Positions 54,250 through 64,000 of a stretch of 64,000 bases of DNA are shown here, in pieces. The DNA lies in assembly GCA_946894095.1 (NCBI GenBank), contig OX335641.1, forward strand, positions 18,122,501-18,186,500. The letters run 5' to 3'. The stretch comes from Incurvaria masculella (Eukaryota; Arthropoda; Insecta; Lepidoptera; Incurvariidae). The position numbers were made by a program, and so were the translations under genes. The notes under the pieces were generated by a model, which made no database searches, was not told the origin of the DNA, and was given only the letters and a program-made list of their open reading frames with translations. Numbering within the stretch: position 1 is the first letter of the stretch; each line of letters starts with the position of its first letter.

Positions 54250-57200
54250 CTGAGAACGGCACACGAATTATTTACTACATGCATCTGACGGTGAGCGGAG
54301 TCGTGTCCCTGTATCAAATATCTTACCTCTCTCAATACATTTAAAATCAGAGGAATAATAAAATTATTCATCAATGTTACGTATCCGAAACAAACCCTTT
54401 CAGAATACCGTAACAGATTTCTGGCACTTAACTATATCAGGCTAAAGTGCAACTTTAAGAGAGTACATTTTTCGTATTGGCCCATACAAATGCCAATGTC
54501 TATATTTTATCAAATTTTTTAATTACTGGCATATTAAATGCCAGTAATTAAAATAAGTGCCATATGAAACACATTGAATTAAAAAATATGCAAAATCATA
54601 CTGCTTTTAACTAAAAAACTAATTTTTGAAAACATAGGAGACAAGCAACTAGGATTTAGTAAGATATTAAAAATAAATTGAAGTGAACACAAGTTGAATG
54701 CTTGACGTAAAGTGGTTCGGCCTGACATGTATCGAAATGTTGTGCAAATGGCGGTTATTTCAATATTAATGTCAGGCAGTTTTAGGTTGTGATTTGTACA
54801 TATTTAGTGAGTAAATATCGATACATATCATTCCTCCCCCAAAAGTTTATTAATTATGTTTAATTATATAAAGTTTATATCCAATATGTCTTAAATGAAA
54901 AAAGTATATATATTAATCAGTATCGGCTTCATCCAGGCTTCTCTTCTCAGCTCTAACTCTTGAAACTTTTTTCTCAGGCGACAATAGATCCCAATTTAGG
55001 TTGGTCGAAGTGGGCTCTCTTGGGCGTTTGTTTGCTAATGGAATACCCAATATTTCAGCCCACTGTTCTCGAGGAGGAGTTACCCAATCCTTCACAGGTG
55101 GATCTGAGGTGGTAGGGGTGTCTGGAGTCGGAGGCCGTGGGACATATGGAGAATGTACAGGGTATAAATCTTGATTAGGGGTAGGTGGTAGGCTTGTTTC
55201 GGGGGTGTCTGGTGGAGGTGCATGTATTTCGGCTGATACTATTTGAGTACGTACATTAGGGTCTGGTATGCAAGGTGCAATTTCACTCACAACGATATCT
55301 TCTGTAGTGTGCCGATCTACTTCCATAGGGATTTCATTTCTAGCTCGTAATTGGTCAATGTGTCTTTGTGTTTCAATTCCAGAAGATTCGATTTTTGCTA
55401 TGTATGTGTTTGCGCTTTTCTTGGCCGTTATTGTAGCAGCCAGCCATTTTGCTCCTCCAGAGTAATTTCGACACCAGACTTTGTCATAGATTTGCAAATC
55501 CCTGCCGATGATGGGCGGCGCTCCTAATAGTTGCTCGTCCCTCTTAGATGTCTGAGCATGAGGGTGGAACCAATCCAGATTCGTTCGGAATTTTCGCTTA
55601 TTGAGAATTTCAGCAGGGCTCAGTCCAGTGACTGAACTCGGGATGGTTCTCAAATGAAAAAGGATTCTAGGTAGCCGGACTGACCATGGTACGGAAGACA
55701 TTTTTTTTAATTCTTGTTTCACCGTTTGCACTGTCCTCTCTGCCTGGCCATTTGAAGATGGGTGGTAGGGAGGTGATTTGACATAAGCCCTGGGTGCAGA
55801 AAATCTCTCTCAAATTTCTAATTACGACAGCTGAGGACTGTGACGATACTTCTTTAACTTCAGCCCACTTGCTGAAAGCATCGATCAAAATGAAAAAAGT
55901 ATTTCCTTCAATAGGTCCCGCAAAATCCATGTGGAGACGTTCCCAAGGATTGGAAGGGCTTAACCAATGATGATTTTGTGCTCTTGCTGGATCATTTCTT
56001 AACTGTTGGCATACTGCACACTCTCCTACCTTCGCTTCAATATCTTTGTCGATGTTGGGCCACCACATGTAACTCCTGGCTAGCGCCTTGGTTCTAACGA
56101 CTCCACAGTGGCTGGCGTGAAGAGCATCTAGCATTGGCTTCCTCATTTTTTGTGGTATTACAACTCTACTTCCCCAAAGTAGGCATTCATTGTGAACAGA
56201 TATTTCATCTTTCTTACTGAGATATGGACGTAGTTCAGCTTCATGATTCTCAGTGGCAGGCCAACCTTTTTTACACCAGTAAAAAACTTTGCTCAATATG
56301 CAGTCTTTTTTTGTTTCTTGAGCAATGTCTGCTGCGCTATTAGGCATGCCTAGTGGTTGTTCATCGATCAAAAATATATCCATTGGCTCTAAGGAAGGTC
56401 CTGTAAAATTTAGTGGCAGCCTGCTGAGAGCATCTGCATTGCCAATACTTTTACCCATCCGGTATACAAGAGTATAGTTATGGGAACCAAGAATTAGAGC
56501 CCATCTTAACATCCTTGGAGATATAATATTGGGTATTGCTTTGTCTCTCCCGAAAATGCCTAGCAATGGCTTATGGTCTGTGACAATTGTGACTTCTCGA
56601 TATGCGATGTATTGTTGGAATTTTTTTATGCCAAAAATGATGGCTAGCGCTTCACGGTCTATCTGTGCATAGCGCCTTTCGTGCTTGTTAAGGGACCTGG
56701 ACCCGTAAGCTATTATCACTTCACTCCCGTCAGCTTGGACGTGTGCCAATACGGCGCCAACTCCCACTGGTGAAGCATCGCAGGTTAGGACAAGAGGGCG
56801 CTTTAGGTCATAATGTGTCAAGACTCTGTCTGAGGAAAGTACCTCTTTAACTTTATTGAATGCCTCTTGGTGGCGTTCGGACCACTCCCAAATGCTGTTT
56901 TTCTCAATTAGTCTGTGCAGCGGCTCTACGATGTCAGCTGTATTAGGAATGAATCGTTCGTAAAAGTTTAACAACCCCAAGAATGACTGTAATTCTACTT
57001 TTGAAGTGGGATTTGGAGCTTCACGCACGGCTTTGACTTTATCTTCAAGTGGGTGTATACCAGCAGCATCAATGGCAAAGCCCAAAAATTCTACCCTTTC
57101 TTGAGCTATACAGCACTTATCATCTTTAATTTTTAACCCGGCTTCCAGTAACCGCTTTAGTATTTCTTCCAGACGTTGGTCGTGTTCGAACTGAGATTTC

Positions 57201-60200
57201 CCTGAAATTATAATGTCATCGAGCAGAACTGCAACTCCATCTAGTCCAGCCAGAATCATCGACATAAGTCTCTGAAAAATTCCACATGCAGCGCTTACTC
57301 CAAAGGCAAGACGTTTAACTTTAAAAGGCCTTTAGTTGTATTTACTGTCTGAGCCAAAGCTGATTCTTCATCCACTGTAAGCTGTGTATATGCTTGGTTT
57401 AAATCCAACTTAGAGAACACTGTGCCGCCCGCTAGGTGAGAAAATATTTCATTGCTGGTAGGGAGTGGAAAGTTATCTGGCATAACTGCATTATTTAATG
57501 TTGAACGGTAATCCCCACATAGCCGCAATGAACCATCTTTCTTGATGACAGTTACTAAAGGCGTGGCCCATTTTGAGTATGAAACGGGTTCATAGACCCC
57601 TTCTCTCACTAACCGATCAATTTCTTTTTCCACTTTCTCTTTAATAGCAAAAGGTACTGGCCTTGCTCGCAAAAATCGTGGAGGGACTTTGTCGTTTAGT
57701 TCAATTTTAATTGGTCTTCCTTTATATTTGCCGAGGCCCGGTGAAAAAATATTACCAAACTTTTGGCCCCACTGGCTATCACGAATACTGTGGACATCGT
57801 CTTTTTTAATTGTGATGCCCAATCCTTGAAACCATGACCGGCCCATTAGTGCTGGACCATTCCCATAGATAACCGTTAGGGGCAGCTTGCTCGTCGTGGT
57901 GTTATGAGTGACATCTATGTCGACGCTGCCAAGAATTTTGAGTGGTTGGCCCGACCAAGTCGTTAAGGAGAATTGTGCCTTTTTTAGCTTATCTTCCTTT
58001 AACCCAAGCATGTTGAAAGCCTTCCTACTAATTATTGATCGCCCAGCCCCCGAGTCGATCTCCATTTCAAGATTTTTTCCATTGATTTGAACCATGGTTT
58101 TGAATGGAGGTGTCCGTGTGTTTGATTCAGGTAGGCAATACATTCCAAAATCTAACTCGTGCACATAATTATTTACGTTTCTTCCTTGTGTTCTTTTTTC
58201 CCTTAATTCTTTCCATTTTTTATTTTTACATGCCTTCAGGATGTGTCCCTTTTTCTTGCAAAAGTCACAAGTGCTTTCTTTAAATGTACACTCGGCAGCG
58301 GGATGCCTCCCTTCGCACCGGTAACATCTCTTAGGCTGTTCTGTAGTGGAAGTTGTTTGGGGTGGTGTATCTTTTAATACTGCAATTAATTCAGAATGTT
58401 CACTGGGTTCAGTGCCCCGCATGGACGCCACATTAACGCCCAATTCCAAAGCTCTCTCATACGTCAGTTCAGGTATTCGCAGAAAATCCTCTTGAAGCCG
58501 TTGATCTCGCACCCCTGCAACGATCCTGTCCCTGATGAAATTATCAACGTTTGGAAACTTGCAATGTGTACTCAACTTTCGTATTGCAGCCACAAAATCA
58601 TTGAACGCTTCACCCTCCAACTGAGTGCGTTTGTTGAAGTTGAATCTTTCCATAATTTCATTAGGCTTTGGGTTATGATGTTTTCCTAACACACATTCGA
58701 TTATTGCAAAAGTCACCTTTTCATCTTCCAAATCCAATGGGGCTATCAGTGAGGTAACATGTTCAACCATATCTGCTCCGCAAACTGCCAGAAAATTCGC
58801 CTTTTTGACTCCATCGTCTATAATTTTGTTTGCTGCAAAACTGCTCCTTAGCCTCAGTTCCAAGTGTCTTTACCAACTCGATATTCTGAAAATGTTATGC
58901 ATTTGTCCATATTTGAAACAATTTAATATCACACTCAAAATGTTGACTACCAAAGTACGGAGGTTTGATTATTTGACAGTCGAAATGTGGCGACTGAATT
59001 ATGATTTGCTCCATAGGTCAGTTATCTGTCAATGTCAATATGACGCTGTCAGTTCTATGATGGTGTTAATGTAGGTCAAGGATGAGGGTACATACGATTT
59101 CCATGTAGTTTTCCTGTGATATCTCTGTGATTTCCTTTGTTTTCATGCGAATTTTATGTTGATCACATCCGCAGTAGGTTTAGGCACATATCTATTATTG
59201 GTTAGCAACCACTGGTTGCAGAAAAATGTGCACTTTTATTTTTATCCCATCCTCGTCGCCAATGAAGTGAACACAAGTTGAATGCTTGACGTAAAGTGGT
59301 TCGGCCTGACATGTATCGAAATGTTGTGCAAATGGCGGTTATTTCAATATTAATGTCAGGCAGTTTTAGGTTGTGATTTGTACATATTTAGTGAGTAAAT
59401 ATCGATACATATCAAAATTAAATCAGACAAGTTTTTATGTACAAAACAGGTTTCTCCTGAGGGTAGCTGCGTGACATCTTCATAGGTAAATAAGGGATGT
59501 TTAAGTTCTAAAGTGTAGGCTCTTAAGTGACGGTTAACACTCAAATGTGCATTTACCTGTTGTAAAAGTTAAGTTTTACTTAACTCTATTTCAATAAATA
59601 AGTAGAAGTTATACCGATAGATCCCGGCCCATACAGTACTAGATACACTACAATGACTAATTTAGTTATTCACCACACTAAAATTCACCTGTATAGTTGG
59701 AGGGTGTGAGCAGGAGATATTGTTCCGAGCGTGTCGGCCACAGGAGGTGTGCCATCACGCAGAAAGCGAGGCAGTCGGCTGAGTAAGTTATACCTGAGAC
59801 AATCAAAGTCACATCACATGTCGTCGTCGTATAAGTGCTAGCCACCATGCACTGACAGGTTGGTACAAGATCCCTCTTATGTTTTCATTACATTTATATC
59901 AAATAAAGTAGGCATTTTGGCATCGCAATAGGCCCATAAAATTAATTTGCTGATCTTTTCCACAGTGATTTCTCGAATTGCAAGTTTTTGTAGGAAGAAT
60001 AACTGATTAGCGCATAAAGCAATATCTGGCAGCATACTAGTCCTATTTATTTAACTTTGCACGTATTGTACTTAAGGTGGCCCAACCCGGCAGGACTAAC
60101 TCATTCGCGGGCAAGGTACAAAACCGTGCTGTTGCGCTCTGGGACCTTCTCTGTTTCAAAGAATAAGACAGGCTCCGTGATGAGGAAGATGCAATATGTC

Positions 60201-63200
60201 CACAAAAAAGACAATGTGCATACTGTATGATTAGGTGAGATTTACGATAATTTTAATTACAATACAACTTATAGCTAAAAGTAAACCACAACCGCTGTAG
60301 TAAAAAATCTAACAAAAACCAACTAGATTATAAATCATGATTAAATAAGCTATGTCTGATGACTAATCTTTTTAAGATGTTCTTACTTTATCATTGCGTA
60401 ATCCACCTCCAAAGTTACTGTATAAAACGCGCGAAAAATTCGAATTTTCGGACCTTATAACATAGAAACCAAACACAATTTTACATTGCCAACGGTCATC
60501 AGACATCTAGTTCGATCAAATAAAGCTATTTTGAGCAAAATTTGGGATCTTTGACAAGTAATATGGGCGTGATCTTCTTTCCCTGTTTGAATGGGGATTT
60601 GAGCGGGTTGGGCCACCTTAATGAAATATACTGTTTTGTGCTGTAGACAACCGCTTGTAGCAACATAATGGCATTCCGAAAGCTATTCGAGCATTTTGCC
60701 AGAATTGGCGAAAACTCTATAATTTAGCGGCTACTGAAGGTAATTAGCTAAACAATATCTACTAATAGAAGCACCATTCTTTCGTTGTACACTCACCCAA
60801 CAAGAACTTATACCGCCACAGCGGACTGATCTGAAGAGCCACAAGCGCCGTGACAGGGAGGTAAACGAACCACACAAGGCTTGATGCACCGAAGTGAAGC
60901 AAGAAGTTCAGTTTCACCTGAGAAGTGTCCGTATAATTATCACGCTGGTATGTAGTCGATTCAATGTGATAATAGTTACAGCAAATAGTGGCAGAACTTT
61001 CAATTGTTATATGCTTATAACAAGCTGAAGGGTATCCAGTTGTTTTGGTTAGGTTCCACACACAGATTTTCTTTAATTAGATAATTAAATCACCACGGAC
61101 CCATTACGGAAAGAAAAATAAGAAGTAAAAGTGATTAAAAATCAATAAAAATAACTGACTGGTAAAACAACTGGTAAAAGAATAACTGGTTTCTATGTCG
61201 ATTTATTTAAAACAATTATTATGTTAAACGCATATAAGTAATTACTTTTTTAACAATTAATTACTTTAATTTATCACTGAACTCGAAATAACCTACCGTA
61301 ATGTCTTTACACCGCTCGCTTACCTTCTGTGTATCAAAAAGAAGTGCAGAAACAACGTTTGCCACAACTTGTACACGAACCAGGCCATGATGAGCACCAG
61401 CAGCCCCAGCATCAGCCAGCCCCGCCACGACTGGTACTTGTCAACTTCCTTTTGATTATGTCCACCTACATCTAGACACAGCGAAGACAATCTTGCATAT
61501 CATGTAGCATCACTTACCATGTTGTGTTTGTAGAACATCGTGTGTAGCAACTCGTACACGAACCAGGACATGATGAGCTCCCGCAGCCCCAGCATCAGCC
61601 AGCCCGGCCACGTCTGGTACTTGTCAACCTCTTTTGATTATGTCCACCTATATCTAGACACAGCGAAGACAATCTTTCATATCATGATGCATCGTTTACC
61701 ATGTTGTGTTCGTAGAGCATCGTGTGTCGCAACTTGTACACGAACCAGGCCATGATGAACTCCTGCAGCCCCAGCATCAGCCAGCCCGGCCACGTCTGGT
61801 ACTTGTCAACCTCTTTTGATTATGTCCACCTACATCTAGACACAGCGAAGACAATCTTGCATATCATGTTGCATCGCTTACCATGTTGTGTTCGTAGAGC
61901 ATCGTGTGCCGCAACTCGTACACGAACTAGGACATGATGAGCACCCGCAGCCCCAGCATTAACCAGCCCGGCCACGTCTGGTACTTGTCAACCTCTTTTG
62001 ATTATGTCCACCTACATCTAGACACAGCGAAGACAATCTGGCATATCATGTTGCATCGCTTACCATGTTGTTTTCGTAGAACATTATGTGTCGCAACTCG
62101 TACACGAACCAGGACATGATGAGCACCCGCAGCTCCAGCATCAGCCAGCCCGACCACGTCTAGTACTTGTCAAACTCTTTTGAATCTCACCTACATCTAG
62201 ACACAGCGAAGACAATCTTTCATATCATGTTGCATCGCTTACCATGTTGTGTTCGTAGAGCATGGTGTGCCGCAACTCGTACACGAACCAGGCCATGATG
62301 AGCACCCGCAGCCCGAGCATCAGCCAGCCCGGCCACGTCTGGTATTCATCGATCTCCTCGATGATGTCCACCTCCGTCTGTGTCATAATAAAGAGAATTT
62401 TGCCTCATGTTATACAATAAAGAGAATTTTGCCTACTATTTCTATGTTAAGTGCTATTTGAAATACAGTTGGCCCTCGGTAATCTGGACACTGTCCTTAC
62501 TGGCATCATGTATAATCTGACATGGCAATAACAGTACAGACATTTATTAGGGAAAATCTTCTTAAACGTGTTGTTGCTCGCTTACAGACGACTGACACGT
62601 ATTGTCTCAGTTTGATTGTGGATATGATATGATATACATGTGGCATGCCTAAATGTGTCACAATGGCTTCGCAAACCCGAAAGCGGAAGCATAAACTTTT
62701 TACAATTCAAGAAAAAAAAATAGATTCTGGCCAACCTAAATCGTAATGAGTCTTTCAAAATTTTGGCAAGTAAATACGACTTGGAACATTCTACGATTAA
62801 TGATGGTAAAAAGAACTGCAGGAACATTTAAAGGTACTAATTTTAATACGACCATAGTCCGACAAATTCGGTCATCTGACACCAACTGCAAAACATTTGT
62901 CAGATTCCCGCGGGTCTACTATATATATCTTCCTCGCTTGATAACTGATGTATTAATTGGATTGCCTATAAGAACAATTTTTCACAAAGGACTTTAGTTT
63001 TTATATGTAACTGAACTTCACTAACTTTAACTTTACTAAGCACCTTTAACTGAAAACCGCAGTTCCAAATAACTTAATATTTTGTATCTAATATCAAGCA
63101 ACAAATAAATGTTTTGTTTATTTCGGAAATCTAAACCGTTTCAAATGACGGCAGTAAGAAAATGCTCGTACAAATTGTCTTTTCTCAGTGGTTGGACACA

Positions 63201-63716
63201 GGATACATTTTTGGAATTTGATATTTAAAATTATCAATTCTAAATATTTTTAATTCGTTTTAATATCCTATTACAGAACAATGTATACATTTAGATTTAC
63301 AATGCATAATGATACATTTAGGGCCGAGTGCACAAAAGGACAAAAAATCAAAATCAACGTCAATGTATGATCAACCATGTCTCTTTGTATGGACAGTATG
63401 AAAGGAACTTCGTCCGGTTCACTAAAAGTGACGTGTTTGAACATTGATTAACTCAGCCGTATCTTTGTGCAATCGGGGCTTAGTTGTCGCTGTTTAACAT
63501 CAAATGAATGGGAAAAGCAGTAATTTACGACACTACATATGTTATGATTAAAAACATAAATAAAATGTCTTCAGTCACCTGGTTCCAAATGTACAAGAGG
63601 ATGTGAACGACGCCGTAGCAGAGCCAGACCCCGAACACGAGCGGCTTCCAGGTGAGCTCCAGCCGTGTCACCGCCCAGCCCTTGGCCAGCAGCAGCAGTA
63701 GCAACATGAACAGGGT
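54098..63716 (-). CDS. GPR180/TMEM145-family seven-TM protein, 3' five exons (N-terminus beyond window)
   Basis: Minus-strand exons 63716-63579, 62377-62243, 60917-60797, 59793-59689 and 54249-54098 all have AG/GT borders and compatible phases (651 nt, 216 residues plus stop). The chain reads LFMLLLLLLAKGWAVTRLEL; YGVVHILLYIWNQ then TEVDIIEEIDEYQTWPGW; LMLGLRVLIMAWFVYELRHT; FLLHFGASSLVWFVYLPVTA; ADCLAFCVMAHLLWPTRSEQ; and an acidic cytosolic tail ending SAGFT. At least four hydrophobic spans are visible. AKGW and the WPGW block mark the GPR180/TMEM145-like membrane protein family (intimal thickness receptor-related); the vertebrate orthologue is not settled. The upstream signal peptide and extracellular domain lie past the right edge. 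Confidence 0.85.
54517..54553. repeat. Perfect 16-bp hairpin, 5-nt loop
   Basis: TTTTAATTACTGGCAT pairs with ATGCCAGTAATTAAAA around ATTAA, in the last intron of the seven-TM gene. The remaining 54250-54678 is featureless. Confidence 0.85.
54679..54830 (-). repeat. 3' LTR of broken gypsy element
   Basis: 152 bp, identical by eye to 59263-59414. Confidence 0.94.
54913..58863 (-). pseudogene. Ty3/gypsy gag-pol, two breaks
   Basis: Three minus-strand open segments (58863-57295, 57265-55667, 55731-54913) cover gag with CCHC knuckles (CYRCEGRHPAAEC, CDFCKKKGHILKAC), protease (DSGAG), reverse transcriptase (LLDDIIISG), RNase H (CDASPVGVGA), integrase zinc finger and the start of the integrase core (HMDFAG). 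Break 1 is a one-base frame change in an A/T homopolymer near 57323-57326, inside RT. Break 2, near 55735-55800, is a deletion plus frame change in the integrase core; the stretch with the second catalytic Asp is absent, while the [11 protein letters not shown] region follows in another frame. It cannot make active integrase. Confidence 0.9.
59263..59414 (-). repeat. 5' LTR of broken gypsy element
   Basis: 152 bp, identical by eye to 54679-54830. The predicted primer-binding site lies at 59252-59262. Confidence 0.94.
59689..59793 (-). CDS. GPR180-like exon (ADCLAFCVMAHLLWP)
   Basis: 105 bp, phase 1 at both ends; acceptor CTCAG (59794-59798), donor GTGAAT (59688-59683). The final membrane-spanning block. 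Confidence 0.88.
59794..60071. other. Intron segment without features
   Basis: Nothing recognised. Confidence 0.4.
60072..60621 (+). mobile_element. TTAA-flanked MITE, family A, copy 3
   Basis: TTAA at 60072-60075 and 60618-60621. Terminal inverted repeats TTAAGGTGGCCCAACCCG and its complement are the best preserved of the three copies. 550 bp, non-coding, in an intron of the seven-TM gene. Confidence 0.85.
60797..60917 (-). CDS. GPR180-like exon (HFGASSLVWFVYLP)
   Basis: 121 bp; acceptor TTCTCAG (60918-60924), donor GTGAGT (60796-60791). Encodes one long hydrophobic hairpin ending SPLWRYKFLL. 60918-61321 upstream is featureless intron. Confidence 0.88.
61322..62240 (-). repeat. Five tandem degenerate copies of the TEVD/WPGW exon
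   Basis: Units start at about 61322, 61516, 61698, 61880 and 62062 (the functional exon's own unit starts at 62241), at 179-194 bp, mostly exactly 182 bp. Each keeps the exon part coding YQTWPGWLMLGLRVLIM and, in most, the GTAAGN donor. All share an altered 5' part (extra base, stop codon after a CTAG acceptor-like site). Unit 61880 has a stop within the membrane segment and unit 62062 one before WPGW; units 61516 and 61698 keep the membrane part open. They look like pseudo-exons amplified as a block together with about 57 bp of intron. Confidence 0.88.
62243..62377 (-). CDS. GPR180-like exon (TEVD...WPGW), functional copy
   Basis: 135 bp, 45 codons, phase 0 on both sides; acceptor ACACAG (62378-62383), donor GTAAGC (62242-62237). 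Open and in frame with both neighbours. The symmetric phase means a duplicate could be added or skipped without frame change. Confidence 0.9.
62384..63064. other. Intron without clear features
   Basis: A short direct repeat (AATAAAGAGAATTTTGCCT) occurs twice at 62387-62435. Nothing else recognised. Confidence 0.5.
63065..63235 (+). repeat. Partial FB2-like repeat
   Basis: Shares ATCTAATATCAAGCAACAAAT and AAATCTAAACCG-like words with 32353-32667. Diverged and partial. Confidence 0.5.
63318..63483 (-). mobile_element. MITE family D, copy 3 (inverted)
   Basis: 166 bp from TTAGGGCCGAGTGCAC to CAATCGGGGCTTAG. These ends are imperfect inverted repeats, and the reverse complement matches 28938-29099. 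Confidence 0.75.
63579..63716 (-). CDS. GPR180-like exon (AKGW)
   Basis: 138 bp, 46 codons; acceptor TTTCAG (63717-63722), donor GTGACT (63578-63573). Two hydrophobic spans around AKGWAVTRLELTW. The gene continues beyond 64000; 63723-64000 is intron with no feature. Confidence 0.88.
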
Positions 63717-64000
63717 CTGAAAGCATCAAGTTGAGCGGATTAGGGATGTATTATAATCTAAGCCGGGACAGGCAATTGTTCAATTGGAGACCTACGAAAA
63801 TAGTCACTTAACCCGTAGAACGCGCATGACATGCCCACAGAACGGTTTGACAGCTCGACATACAATAATTATGCTTGTTAATAATAACTGTACAAAATCT
63901 AAATTATATAAAAAATATTTGCAATGTTAAAATATTAAAAAAATAATGGGTAAAAATATTTTAAGAAAGTTATTATCATTAAAATTGGTTTTATGTGATA

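Larger units (their letters stand above)
54679..59414 (-). mobile_element. Ty3/gypsy LTR retrotransposon with broken pol
   Basis: 4736 bp between LTRs 54679-54830 and 59263-59414 (152 bp each, identical by eye, TG...CA). A 4-bp target duplication AAAT lies at 54675-54678 and 59415-59418. The primer-binding site is the same TTGGCGACGAG motif as in the CPT2 element. It is related to that element but distinct. It lies sense-oriented in the last intron of the seven-TM gene. Coding is broken twice (see the gag-pol entry), although the LTRs indicate a recent insertion. Confidence 0.96.

Noticed and set aside
61540..62119. Repeated plus-strand frames (SPSISQPGHVWYLSTSFDYV type)
   Set aside because: These are the antisense of the duplicated exon units. 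The meaningful strand is minus, where the WPGW membrane segment reads.
63525..63707. Seven-TM exon read on past its donor (VTEDILFMF...)
   Set aside because: A GTGACT donor after WNQ and in-frame joining to TEVD show the extension is intron.

Overview
The window is nuclear DNA from an insect, most likely a moth or butterfly. The intron-rich animal genes, the AT-rich background, a Helitron with lepidopteran-type ends and the very high density of MITEs, LINE scraps and gypsy elements all fit; the species cannot be named from the sequence.

Layout. 1-4544: a nearly full-length I/Jockey-group LINE (ORF1 open at the left edge, ORF2 broken by one stop codon). 4780-18641 (+): a complete eight-exon mitochondrial carnitine O-palmitoyltransferase 2 gene (CPT2, 654 codons). 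Its introns hold a GC-rich MITE, an RTE scrap, nested repeats, two TTAA-flanked MITEs that share one TTAA, and an intact Ty3/gypsy element with identical 159-bp LTRs. 19858-21728: a large foldback element and a Helitron. 22363-24158 (-): two phase-compatible exons of a gene that resembles the RNA polymerase I factor TAF1A (weak call). 24500-37300: almost solid repeats (stacked MITEs, foldback elements, LINE scraps, tandem arrays with a GCGGACGTCCGC palindrome), with two GC-rich candidate 5' exons for the next gene. 37695-41228 (+): an uninterrupted 1177-codon rdgB (PITP, FFAT-like motif, DDHD, LNS2). 41229-54097: AT-rich intergenic DNA with foldback elements, a four-copy dispersed repeat and TTAA-flanked MITEs. 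54098-63716 (-): the last five coding exons of a GPR180/TMEM145-family seven-TM protein, continuing beyond the right edge. Its last intron carries a second gypsy element with identical 152-bp LTRs but broken pol; another intron carries five degenerate tandem copies of the preceding coding exon, at about 182 bp spacing.

The three recognised host genes (fatty-acid oxidation, phosphoinositide transfer, a membrane receptor-like protein) have no evident functional link. What stands out is how recent and dense the mobile DNA is and how it sits around the exons: a LINE ending 235 bp before the CPT2 start codon, two young LTR elements in introns, and an exon amplified in tandem. I see no prokaryotic features, no CRISPR array, no rRNA and no convincing tRNA.
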